DNA of 7,952 nucleotides, from NCBI GenBank assembly GCA_023433945.1, contig JAEYTP010000018.1:1-7952 (forward strand), given 5' to 3'. The notes beneath the pieces were generated by a model, which saw only the letters and a list, made by a program, of their open reading frames with translations, was not told the DNA's origin and did not search any database. This document shows positions 1 to 6,952 of this stretch, one piece after another. The DNA is from Bacillota bacterium. Its GTDB lineage: Bacteria; Bacillota; Clostridia; Acetivibrionales; DSM-1351. The translations under genes and the position numbers were made by a program. Within the stretch, counting starts at the first letter, position 1. The number at the start of each line of letters is the position of its first letter.

Positions 1-1892
1 GTTTCCAATGCTGAATACTTTTGATAGTAAGCAATTTCCTTTGCATCAAGCTTACTAGCAAGCTCTGTCATTCGCGTCTGATAATCAGTAATCTCGTTGT
101 ACAAAACATTACTATATTCTGAAAAATCACCGGTGATGCCAGCTTGTTCAAGCAGCAAGCCCTTTTTACCATTTGAATCTCTAATAGTTCTAATGTTAGT
201 TTCTATTACATCAAAGAATCTGCTTGCAATACCCTGACTTTGATAACTTGCTGTCTTTTCAGCAGCTGTAGCATTGCTAGAGAGCTCTTTAGCGGGTGCT
301 GTAAACAAACTCTGCACCGCATCAGGGTCTTTTGCTATAGCAGCTTTTAACGCTTCCTCGTCTATTGTAAGAACCCCTCTATCAGACCAGGATGTCGATG
401 CTATTCCTATATCGCTTAATGATAGCTTCTGGCCCTTAACAGAGTCTGTTAAGGCCCTGTTCATATCATCTAGCATATTCTGCAGAATAGAATCATTTCT
501 AAGAATACCAGTTTTAGCCTTGGCTTCCCACTTCTCAATCTGATCATCTGTCATTGCTGACCTTTGCTCTGAAGTAAGTGGCTGATAACTTCTATCATAT
601 TTCTCAGCTAACTTAGTATTTACTTTACCCAGCATTTCGTTATACTTGTTTACAAAGTCTTTTATGTTTTTAAACAACGCGTCTGTATCCCGAGTAATTG
701 TAATGCTTTCTTCGGTAGTGCTTACATCTTTTAATTTAATTGTAATTCCATTTATTAAAATGGAGTTATCATTTCTGGTTATCTTCTGTCCGTTTACTGA
801 TATTACCGCATCTTTACCCTGTGTAAAATTCGCCCCATTGGTTTCATCCAACAGGTTTAATGCCTTTAGAAAATCCCCGCCCTCATCACTAAGATTTACC
901 GAGGTACCTGCACCTAGCCTCTTGGATTCAACCTTGACAGAATCTGATAATGTATCATATGTCATCCTAACATTGGCAGCTTCATTTGCGTTAACCTTAT
1001 CAAAAACATCCTGTAATGTATCTTCTTCTCCAAATACAAATTCAACATTATTTATAGAAAATCTTACCTTGTCACTATGACCATGATTAAATATAAAGGA
1101 CTTTGAAAGTTTACCCCTTAAATCTGACAATGTAGTGCTTGTCGAAATTCTATTGCTTTTGCTCGATTCAGTGGTAAAACCCAATTCAGCAACTGCAGAC
1201 TGATTCTCATCATTTGGAGTAAATATTGAAACATTTGTAACTCCCGTCGATATATCTGAAGAGAACTTTAATATATTGCTATCACCAACAGATACGGTAA
1301 CCTTACCTTCTCCAAAAGCCTTTGCAATTGCACTGTTAAGATTCCTAAGCAAGGCATCTGTCTCTGTCTCAGTATCTACTGGTGACATATCGGCAGGTAT
1401 AGTAATCTGCTGAGTTACACCATCTATACTAAGCATAAACTTCTTGCCCTTAACACCCTCATAATTAAAGGGCTGAGAGGCTGATATATCTTTTGAAATA
1501 GCACCCGAGCTTGTTACAGAACCAGCACTAGCAATAGCATCAACCTTAATCTTATAAGTACCAGCTGTGGCATCAGCATTTGCAACAGCAGAGAATGCAG
1601 TTGAGGAGCTAGATACATTCATAGTCTTGTAAGCGGCTTGTGACAGAAGATTTGAAGACATTTTAGCAACGTCAAAATATTCGTCCTTTAGTCCCTTTAC
1701 CAAGCTAGTAATATCTCTGTATGCACTTATTTTCCACTCCACAAGTTGCTTTTTCTGTTCAAGCTTATCATAGGGTGCTCGTTCTACGGTCATTAATTGC
1801 TTAATAAGCGAATCAGTATCAAGACCAGTAGCTAACCCACTAATTCTAAGTTTCGATGAAGATGTGTATCCCCCCAGTGAACTTATTGGCAT
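1..1892 (-). CDS. fliD: Flagellar hook-associated protein 2 (FliD, filament cap), C-terminal end cut by window edge
   Basis: FliD forms the oligomeric cap at the distal tip of the flagellum, where it guides folding and insertion of exported flagellin; it leaves through the flagellar type III apparatus and has no cleaved signal peptide. I translated the minus strand by eye at both ends and in the middle and found one consistent frame of 630 codons without a stop. The N-terminus MPISSLGGYTSSSKLRISGL is followed by the FliD D0 signature (ATGLDTDSLIKQLM, then a heptad-like helix LEQKKQLVEWKISAYRDI, about residues 21-61). A flagellin-IN-like segment (TYKIKVDAI) lies near residue 115. The C-terminal D0 helix (YNEITDYQTRMTELASKL) lies at about 590-615. 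Families usually end some 15-25 residues after the visible YYQKYSALE, so only the tip is missing. The ATG at 1892-1890 has AGGAAAGG nine bases upstream. It sits 89 bases after flaG with no convincing terminator between, so co-transcription is likely. Confidence 0.96.
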   Translation of the reverse strand, partial: MPISSLGGYTSSSKLRISGLATGLDTDSLIKQLMTVERAPYDKLEQKKQLVEWKISAYRDITSLVKGLKDEYFDVAKMSSNLLSQAAYKTMNVSSSSTAFSAVANADATAGTYKIKVDAIASAGSVTSSGAISKDISASQPFNYEGVKGKKFMLSIDGVTQQITIPADMSPVDTETETDALLRNLNSAIAKAFGEGKVTVSVGDSNILKFSSDISTGVTNVSIFTPNDENQSAVAELGFTTESSKSNRISTSTTLSDLRGKLSKSFIFNHGHSDKVRFSINNVEFVFGEEDTLQDVFDKVNANEAANVRMTYDTLSDSVKVESKRLGAGTSVNLSDEGGDFLKALNLLDETNGANFTQGKDAVISVNGQKITRNDNSILINGITIKLKDVSTTEESITITRDTDALFKNIKDFVNKYNEMLGKVNTKLAEKYDRSYQPLTSEQRSAMTDDQIEKWEAKAKTGILRNDSILQNMLDDMNRALTDSVKGQKLSLSDIGIASTSWSDRGVLTIDEEALKAAIAKDPDAVQSLFTAPAKELSSNATAAEKTASYQSQGIASRFFDVIETNIRTIRDSNGKKGLLLEQAGITGDFSEYSNVLYNEITDYQTRMTELASKLDAKEIAYYQKYSALE

Positions 1893-1901
1893 AGTATCAT
1901 A

Positions 1902-1909
1902 CCTTTCCT
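1902..1909 (-). promoter_or_regulatory. Ribosome binding site of fliD
   Basis: On the minus strand the sequence reads AGGAAAGG, nine bases before the fliD ATG. It fixes the start at 1892. The only nearby alternative ATG (1900-1898) is out of frame and reaches a stop after five codons. Confidence 0.75.
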
Positions 1910-1981
1910 AAATGTATTGTAACTACATGTTTTATCGTATATAATGCAAATCATATCTTAGCTTATATAATACAATATAAG

Positions 1982-2377
1982 TTATCGTCTCTCATCAACT
2001 AGTACACCAGCCATCTCACATAGCTTGGCAACCATATCTAGAACCTTCTCATTTGGTATCTCTCTAATAATTTCATTTGTATCAGTATCTATAACTTTTA
2101 CCATTATCTCTTTTGTCTTTTCGTGGATGGTAAACTCAAACTTTTTGTTTGCACCCATAATGGCTTTGTTGGCCTTTTCAATAGCATCAATAACTACTTT
2201 CTCAGATACCGGCATTTGACTTCTTTCCTGTGTGGTAATCTGAGAGATAAGCATTGCGTCATAAGTTTGCTTTTCTGGTGCCGGTTGCGCAAGCTGTGCA
2301 GGTGCCTGTGATGAAGTCTGGGATGTCTTAAATATATCCTGAGGAAGGGCAGCCGTACTTAAACCCTCTATTCTCAT
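1982..2377 (-). CDS. flaG: FlaG family flagellar protein
   Basis: FlaG is a small protein commonly encoded beside fliD; in several bacteria its loss changes filament length, but its molecular role is poorly defined. The 131-residue product starts MRIEGLSTAALP and has a low-complexity, Gln/Pro/Ala-rich N-terminal third (TSSQAPAQLAQPAPEKQ). A helix (VSEKVVIDAIEKANKAI) follows. The family core comes last: FEFTIHEKTKEIMVKVID, then TDTNEIIREIPNEKVLDM and a terminal helix ending in DERR. The frame stays open to an ATG at 2401, which would add eight residues (MFRIGGNI). However, GGAGGT lies six bases before the ATG at 2377, and the upstream extension would overlap that site, so I chose 2377. A sigma-28-type promoter lies about 90 bases upstream, and fliD follows on the same strand. 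Confidence 0.92.
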   Translation of the reverse strand: MRIEGLSTAALPQDIFKTSQTSSQAPAQLAQPAPEKQTYDAMLISQITTQERSQMPVSEKVVIDAIEKANKAIMGANKKFEFTIHEKTKEIMVKVIDTDTNEIIREIPNEKVLDMVAKLCEMAGVLVDERR

Positions 2378-2383
2378 AATATT

Positions 2384-2389
2384 ACCTCC
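2384..2389 (-). promoter_or_regulatory. Ribosome binding site of flaG (decides the start)
   Basis: The minus strand carries GGAGGT six bases before the ATG at 2377-2375. It is a near-perfect Shine-Dalgarno sequence and argues against the longer start at 2401, whose reading frame would run through this site. Confidence 0.85.
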
Positions 2390-2464
2390 AATTCTAAACA
2401 CTTAAATTACCTTGTCTCACTGATTGAACTATGTTCTAATCCCTTAAGACTATTCTTATTATAC

Positions 2465-2491
2465 TTATCGGCTGAGTTAATAAATAAGTTA
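2465..2491 (-). promoter_or_regulatory. Sigma-28 (sigma-D/FliA-type) promoter of flaG-fliD
   Basis: On the minus strand TAAC (2491-2488) and GCCGATAA (2472-2465) are separated by exactly 15 bases. The known consensus for flagellar sigma-28 factors is TAAA-N15-GCCGATAA (or GCCGATAT in Bacillus), so the -10 element is complete and the -35 element matches three of four. The transcript would begin near 2458, with a leader of about 80 bases. The context fits, because flaG and fliD are typical late-class flagellar genes. Confidence 0.85.
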
Positions 2492-2499
2492 ATAGATTT
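2477..2499. repeat. 23-bp direct repeat, copy 1
   Basis: The copy begins TTAATAAATAAGT and ends AGATTT. It matches the copy at 2544-2566 at 21 of 23 positions, with the same orientation and a 67-base offset. It overlaps the spacer and -35 element of the flaG promoter. The 13 bases at its left end are identical in both copies. It could be an operator for a shared regulator, or a remnant of a local duplication; low complexity (all but three bases are A or T) lowers the weight of the match. Confidence 0.5.
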
Positions 2500-2517
2500 T
2501 TGGAAATATTAAGTTGT

Positions 2518-2544
2518 TAAAAATTAGAGTATTGTTGACGATAT
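2518..2544 (+). promoter_or_regulatory. Sigma-28-type promoter of the sugar/glycosyltransferase operon
   Basis: On the plus strand TAAA (2518-2521) is followed after exactly 15 bases by GACGATAT (2537-2544). This matches the Bacillus sigma-D form TAAA-N15-GCCGATAT at 11 of 12 defined positions. Transcription would begin near 2551, giving a leader of about 60 bases before the rfbH ATG. A separate TATAAT at 2566-2571 could serve as a sigma-A -10 box, but it has no good -35 at 16-18 bases. The sigma-28 reading fits the neighbouring flagellar genes and would place the operon in the late flagellar regulon. Confidence 0.7.
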
Positions 2545-2566
2545 TAATAAATAAGTAATTAGATTT
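2544..2566. repeat. 23-bp direct repeat, copy 2
   Basis: This is the second copy of the repeat at 2477-2499, with 21 of 23 identical bases; the two mismatches fall just after the shared TTAATAAATAAGT. It begins at the last base of the -10 element of the rightward sigma-28 promoter and spans its probable transcription start. Confidence 0.5.
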
Positions 2567-2611
2567 ATAATATAAGAGTTTTGTTTATTAATATAGATAC
2601 AGGGGGCATAA

Positions 2612-3958
2612 ATGCTACAGCGTGAGAAAAAGCTTGAAATACTCAACCTAGTTAGAGAATACAGCAACTCCTTTCATAAACCAACGCCTTACCAAAGCGG
2701 CGATAGAATTCCCTATGCAGCGAGAGTATTTGACTCAGATGATGTTTGTGCTTTGGTGAATAGTGCTTTGGACTTCTGGCTAACAGCAGGTAAATATGCA
2801 GATATGTTTGAGAAAGAATTTTCCCGATATCTTGGAGTAAAATACTCCATTCTAGTTAATTCGGGTTCATCTGCTAATCTTTTAGCATTTATGACGCTTA
2901 CATCTCCACTATTGGAGGAAAGAGCAATCAAGCCTGGAGATGAGGTTATTACAGTAGCGGCAGGTTTCCCTACTACTGTGGCTCCCATTGTTCAATATGG
3001 TGCAATCCCTGTTTTTGTAGACGTCTGCTTACCTACATATAATATTGATATCTCTATGCTAGAAGAAGCTTATAGTGTTAGAACAAAGGCTGTTATGCTT
3101 GCCCATACTTTGGGTAATCCATTTGACATTAAAGCAGTAAAGGAGTTTTGCGCAAAGTACAACCTATGGTTAATAGAAGACAACTGTGATGCACTAGGTT
3201 CACTATATACCCTTGATGGAGTTACAAAAAAGACCGGAACCTTTGGGGATATTGGCACTTCTAGCTTTTATCCGCCTCACCATATGACAATGGGTGAGGG
3301 TGGTGCTGTATACACTGATAATGCCCTGCTACATAAGATAATGCTGTCCCTTAGGGACTGGGGGCGCGACTGTGTGTGTCCGTCTGGCAGAGATAACTTC
3401 TGCGGCAGTAGATTTGATGGTCAGTACGGCGAGCTGCCAAAAGGCTATGACCACAAATACGTCTACTCACATTTTGGATATAATCTCAAGGCTACTGATA
3501 TGCAAGCGGCCGTTGGCTGCGAGCAGCTAAAGAAGTTGGATAGCTTCTGTGCGGCTAGGCGCCGAAACTGGCAGTTACTAAGGGCTGGCCTTTCAGATAT
3601 GAATGACTTTTTTATTTTGCCTGAGCCTTCGCCTCATTCTGATCCCTCCTGGTTTGGTTTCCTATTGACCCTCAGGGACAATTGTGGCATAGATAGAGAA
3701 ACAATCGTTCGTAAGCTCGAAGCCTCCGGTATTCAGACAAGAATGCTCTTTGCAGGTAACCTTATAAAGCATCCCTGCTTTGATGAAATGCGTGCCTCAG
3801 GTAAAGGCTACCGAGTAGTAGGTTCGCTTGACACCACCGATAAAATTATGAATGATACCTTTTGGGTGGGTGTTTATCCTGGGATTACTGAAGAGATGGT
3901 GGGAGATATTATATTAGCTATCATAAATTCTTCGAAAGATACAATGAAAAATAGTTAA
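2612..3958 (+). CDS. rfbH: RfbH/DdhC-type CDP-4-keto-6-deoxy-glucose 3-dehydrase (E1; PMP and [2Fe-2S])
   Basis: This 448-residue protein belongs to the DegT/DnrJ/EryC1 aminotransferase fold but carries the marks of the deoxygenating E1 branch. E1 uses pyridoxamine phosphate to remove the C3 hydroxyl of CDP-6-deoxy-4-keto-glucose, with electrons supplied through a [2Fe-2S] cluster by a separate E3 reductase. The usual PLP lysine is replaced by histidine (H223 in SFYPPHHMTMGEGG), the hallmark of E1. Four cysteines match the known cluster pattern: C192 (IEDNCDALG), then C254, C256 and C264 spaced C-X-C-X7-C. The first gap is 61 residues by my count, against about 57 in the Yersinia enzyme. Other family signatures are SGSSANLLAF (84-93) and GYNLKATDMQAA (289-300). 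AGGGGG lies five bases before the ATG. It is the first gene of the operon, 45 bases from the next. Neither E3 nor the CDP-glucose enzymes lie in this window. Its interior is more GC-rich than the genes that follow. Confidence 0.93.
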   Translation: MLQREKKLEILNLVREYSNSFHKPTPYQSGDRIPYAARVFDSDDVCALVNSALDFWLTAGKYADMFEKEFSRYLGVKYSILVNSGSSANLLAFMTLTSPLLEERAIKPGDEVITVAAGFPTTVAPIVQYGAIPVFVDVCLPTYNIDISMLEEAYSVRTKAVMLAHTLGNPFDIKAVKEFCAKYNLWLIEDNCDALGSLYTLDGVTKKTGTFGDIGTSSFYPPHHMTMGEGGAVYTDNALLHKIMLSLRDWGRDCVCPSGRDNFCGSRFDGQYGELPKGYDHKYVYSHFGYNLKATDMQAAVGCEQLKKLDSFCAARRRNWQLLRAGLSDMNDFFILPEPSPHSDPSWFGFLLTLRDNCGIDRETIVRKLEASGIQTRMLFAGNLIKHPCFDEMRASGKGYRVVGSLDTTDKIMNDTFWVGVYPGITEEMVGDIILAIINSSKDTMKNS

Positions 3959-4003
3959 AGTAATATAATTTAACACTAAAATTATTTTTTAATGGAGAAA
4001 TAA

Positions 4004-4534
4004 ATGAAATTCAAAGAAACAAGTATGCAGGGTCCAATGCTAATTGAACCTGAAGTTAAGTGTGATAATAGGGGAAACTTCTTTAGGGCATATTGCGAAA
4101 AGGAGTTTTTAAATAATGGTATTGATTGTACTTTTGTTCAAGATAGTATTTCTGTTAATTTAAAGAAAAACACTATCAGAGGGTTGCACATGCAATTACC
4201 GCCCTATCAAGAGGATAAATTGGTAAGATGTTTACAGGGCGCTATTTTAGATGTTATTGTAGATATGAGAGTAGACTCTAAAACATATTTAAACTATTAT
4301 AAGATAAAACTTACACAAGAAAATAATCTATCATTATATATACCAAAAGGCTTTGCGCATGGGTTTCAGACCCTAGAGAATAATTCTTTAGTATACTATA
4401 AAATGTCTCAAGAGTTTAATCCGACTGCATATACTGGCTTTTATTATTTGGATCCAAAGATAGGAATAGCTTGGGAAGCAATGACTGATGAGGTTACAAT
4501 AAGTAATCAAGACAAAGGGTGGAAGCTATTATGA
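4004..4534 (+). CDS. Sugar-nucleotide 3,5-epimerase, RmlC/RfbC-AscE cupin family
   Basis: The 176-residue product has the length and layout of dTDP-4-dehydrorhamnose 3,5-epimerases, cytosolic dimeric cupins that invert C5 (and C3) of 4-keto sugars. Visible signatures are DNRGNFFRAY (21-30), VQDSISVNLKKNTIRGLHMQ (45-64), KLVRCLQGAILDVIVDMR (72-89) and YIPKGFAHGF (112-121). By comparison with RmlC, H62 and D170 would form the catalytic dyad, with K72 and Y131/Y132 in the active site; the key residues therefore appear intact. It sits between a CDP-sugar 3-dehydrase and a reductase. That order suggests it acts as AscE, the 5-epimerase of CDP-ascarylose synthesis, rather than in rhamnose synthesis; no rmlA, rmlB or rmlD is present. 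Sequence alone cannot separate these roles. GGAG precedes the ATG by six bases. Its stop overlaps the next start as ATGA. Confidence 0.88.
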   Translation: MKFKETSMQGPMLIEPEVKCDNRGNFFRAYCEKEFLNNGIDCTFVQDSISVNLKKNTIRGLHMQLPPYQEDKLVRCLQGAILDVIVDMRVDSKTYLNYYKIKLTQENNLSLYIPKGFAHGFQTLENNSLVYYKMSQEFNPTAYTGFYYLDPKIGIAWEAMTDEVTISNQDKGWKLL

Positions 4535-5424
4535 AACGAGTATTAATTACTGGAGGAACAGGCTTCGTAGGGATAAACGTTGTCAATGTTTTATTGGACA
4601 GAGGATATGAAGTATATGTAATAAGTTCATCGCCAAAGTCTTGTTCTCTGCCATTAAAAATTATAAACTGCAACCTTTTAAACTATGCAGAAACACTAGA
4701 AGTCATGCAGGATATCTCTCCAAACTATTTGATTCACCTTGCTTGGGAGACAACACATGATATTTATTTGCATTCAAATAAAAATATTGATTGGGTAACC
4801 GCTAGCATGAATCTACTTACTGCTTTTAGAACTATAGGCGGAAAAAGGGCTTTTATTAGTGGTACTTGTTTTGAATATGAATATAGAAGCAGTCCTTTAT
4901 CAGAAACTGATACTTTAATGCCCGATAACTTATATTCTGCTTGCAAGATTGCACTACACACTATGGCCACACAGTATTCAAAAGATAATGGAATTAGTCT
5001 TGTATGGGGAAGACTCTTCTATCTTTTTGGAGAAAATGAAAAGCCTTCAAGAGTAGTACCATATATAATTAATAATCTTCTCAAAGGCAATGCTATAACA
5101 TGTAAAAATTCAATGGCTGTTAGAGACTTTTTATACGTAAAGGATGCTGCAAGAATAATTTGTGATATCTTTGAAAGTAATTTTGAAGGGGACATAAATA
5201 TAGCAAGTGGTGAAAGCATCCGAATGAAGGAGCTGTTTGAAAAAATAGCTATTATACTAAACTGCCCTGATTTAGTAGCATATGACAATCAGCCAGTTAC
5301 TCCTGAATATATAGTTGCAAATATAGAAAAGCAAAAACTTATAACTAGTTTTGAATATTCTTTTGAGGAAGGTATAAATAATTGTATTCAATTTTACAAC
5401 GGGGGAGATCTAAATGTCAGATAA
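4531..5424 (+). CDS. NAD(P)-dependent sugar-nucleotide epimerase/reductase (extended SDR family)
   Basis: This 297-residue extended short-chain dehydrogenase has the Rossmann nucleotide loop GGTGFVG (8-14) right at the N-terminus. The catalytic Tyr-X3-Lys is Y135-SAC-K139, with a Ser/Thr-rich SGTCFEYEY (110-118) before it, and the typical later motif VRDFLYVKDAARI (197-209). Family members epimerise, dehydrate or reduce the keto group of NDP-sugars in the cytosol. Given the upstream 3-dehydrase and 5-epimerase, I infer a 4-keto reductase such as AscF (CDP-ascarylose) or an abequose/paratose-synthase relative; a plain epimerase is possible. The frame opens at a GTG at 4519, but the ATG at 4531 forms an ATGA overlap with the stop of the previous gene and has a GGGTGGAAG ribosome site before it, so I start there. 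The 3' end overlaps the next gene by 11 bases, implying translational coupling. Confidence 0.87.
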   Translation: MKRVLITGGTGFVGINVVNVLLDRGYEVYVISSSPKSCSLPLKIINCNLLNYAETLEVMQDISPNYLIHLAWETTHDIYLHSNKNIDWVTASMNLLTAFRTIGGKRAFISGTCFEYEYRSSPLSETDTLMPDNLYSACKIALHTMATQYSKDNGISLVWGRLFYLFGENEKPSRVVPYIINNLLKGNAITCKNSMAVRDFLYVKDAARIICDIFESNFEGDINIASGESIRMKELFEKIAIILNCPDLVAYDNQPVTPEYIVANIEKQKLITSFEYSFEEGINNCIQFYNGGDLNVR

Positions 5425-6943
5425 AGATATTATTATTTTAAACACTAGTCATATTAATCCTGTTACTCAAGGAGATACTAGTAATCAATCGTTATATAAG
5501 ATGAGAACCTCTAGCCTTAACTTTGGCAGGAAGTCTTCTGATCCTCTTGTAACAATATATGTGCAAGCATATAACAGGCTAAATAAAACTATGAAATGTG
5601 TTGAAAGCATCTTAAAGTACACCGAGGGAGACTATGAGTTATTACTTATAGATAATGGATCTACAGATGGTACATTGGAATACTTTAAGTCCATTAGCTA
5701 CTCACGAAAAAAAATACTACGAGTTACAGATAATGTTGGTTCGGGATATCCTGTTAAAACTGCCATGAACATGTGTAATGGCAGATATATCGTGACTATC
5801 TCAAATGATACATACGTAACAAGTAATTGGCTTAGAAACTTAATCAATTGCATGGAAAGTGATGAGAGTATCGGTCTTGTTACTCCTATGTCAACAAACG
5901 TTTCAAATTTACAACAACCTCCAAACTTTTGTTTTTCGTCACTTGACGAGTTTTTTATAAAAGCAGAGGACTATAACAAATCTAGTGACCCAAAAAAATG
6001 GCAAGAAAGGCTTAGATTAATTCCTATTTTATCAGTGTTCAAACCTGAACTACTAAATGTACTTGGATCAAACGACCCTGCCTTCGTTCATGACTTTTCA
6101 GAAGATGATTTATGTGCTCGTATCAGACGCACGGGCTATAAAATGATACTTGCAGGGGATACCATTGTTCATCACGACCATAATTTCAGGCAGCTTGAAG
6201 ATAAGGATGAAAAAAACTATAATGACTCACTAGTTTTAGGAAGAGACTCATTTAAGAAGAAATATAAGGGTATAGATGCTTGGGATGATATATTAAATTT
6301 TGATCTGGATTGCTTACAGTACATAGATAACCCTCCAACTAATTGTCCTAGTATATTAGGCATAGATGTTAAATGTGGTCAACCTATTTTAAGTATATCC
6401 AATAGATTAAGAGAACTTAGTATCTTTAGTAACAATCGCTTAGCATTTACTACTAAGGCAAAGTATTATGATGACTTGCAGTTTGTTTGTGATAGCCAGC
6501 AAGTAATCTGTGATAGAATGGAATATATATCTGACTATTATGAAGCTAACTCTGTCGATTATGTAATGTTAGGTGAACCAATCAATACATATGACCAACC
6601 AGCCAAAATTTTTAAGAAAATTCTTGGCATTGTAAAAAAAGGCGGAAACTTAATTTTTAAGCTTCGCAACTGTGTTAATATATATACTTATTTAAATTTA
6701 GCTAATAAAAGTACTACTTTAGACCCAGAAATGCCTATACAAATTTCTATTGAAGAATTAATAAATTTAGTGAAAATGTTTAATCCTCAAAAAATTAACG
6801 TGTCGGCTGAGCCTTATAGTATTGGTGCAGAAGATAGAGAGGCAATAAACCAAATCTGTAAAATGCTCAGCGATGAATCTAACATTAATAATGTTTATAA
6901 TAAAATGATAACAAAAGACTACTTATTTTGCTTAAAAAAATAG
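5414..6943 (+). CDS. Family 2 glycosyltransferase fused to a methyltransferase-like domain
   Basis: The 509-residue protein starts with about 43 unassigned residues, followed by a GT-A glycosyltransferase of family 2. Markers are DPLVTIYVQAYNR (43-55), LLLIDNGSTDGT (77-88), the metal-binding DXD-like ISNDTYV (129-135), EDDLCARIRRTGYKM (230-244) and VHHDHNF (252-258). From about residue 312 the protein resembles a class I SAM methyltransferase: VDYVMLGEP (381-389) occupies the place of the acidic motif after strand 4, and IVKKGGNLIFKLRN (406-419) that of the post-strand-5 loop. The expected glycine-rich SAM loop is only GIDVKCGQP (316-324) and looks eroded, so this half may not bind SAM. Similar two-domain proteins occur in flagellin-modification loci. 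I infer that it transfers a sugar of this pathway to flagellin or to a growing glycan. No membrane segment is evident. GGGGGAG lies six bases before the ATG. Confidence 0.88.
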   Translation: MSDKDIIILNTSHINPVTQGDTSNQSLYKMRTSSLNFGRKSSDPLVTIYVQAYNRLNKTMKCVESILKYTEGDYELLLIDNGSTDGTLEYFKSISYSRKKILRVTDNVGSGYPVKTAMNMCNGRYIVTISNDTYVTSNWLRNLINCMESDESIGLVTPMSTNVSNLQQPPNFCFSSLDEFFIKAEDYNKSSDPKKWQERLRLIPILSVFKPELLNVLGSNDPAFVHDFSEDDLCARIRRTGYKMILAGDTIVHHDHNFRQLEDKDEKNYNDSLVLGRDSFKKKYKGIDAWDDILNFDLDCLQYIDNPPTNCPSILGIDVKCGQPILSISNRLRELSIFSNNRLAFTTKAKYYDDLQFVCDSQQVICDRMEYISDYYEANSVDYVMLGEPINTYDQPAKIFKKILGIVKKGGNLIFKLRNCVNIYTYLNLANKSTTLDPEMPIQISIEELINLVKMFNPQKINVSAEPYSIGAEDREAINQICKMLSDESNINNVYNKMITKDYLFCLKK

Positions 6944-6952
6944 GAGATTATA

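Noticed and set aside
274..1080. Plus-strand open frames at 274-543 and 646-1080
   Set aside because: They lie wholly inside fliD on the opposite strand, have no ribosome binding site or recognisable domain, and encode Ser/Leu/Phe-rich products typical of antisense frames.
1932..1939. TACGATAA on the minus strand between flaG and fliD as a separate sigma-28 promoter for fliD
   Set aside because: It matches the -10 consensus at only six of eight positions, and there is no TAAA-like element 14-16 bases upstream; co-transcription from the flaG promoter is simpler.
1962..1981. Inverted repeat CTTATAT-N6-ATATAAG just after flaG as a terminator
   Set aside because: The stem holds only one G-C pair and has no T-run on the transcript side, so a transcript through to fliD is more likely.
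1982..1989. GACGATAA on the minus strand over the flaG stop codon as a sigma-28 -10 box
   Set aside because: The expected -35 position reads GGTG, not TAAA. The match is explained by two arginine codons followed by the stop codon.
3965..3990. Perfect 7-bp inverted repeat (ATAATTT/AAATTAT) followed by a T-run between rfbH and the epimerase gene
   Set aside because: It has the shape of an intrinsic terminator or attenuator, but the stem is all A-T and too weak to expect efficient termination; chance is plausible in DNA this AT-rich.
4764..5288. Minus-strand open frames at 4764-4970 and 5019-5288
   Set aside because: They are antisense to the SDR gene, have no ribosome site and no recognisable domain.
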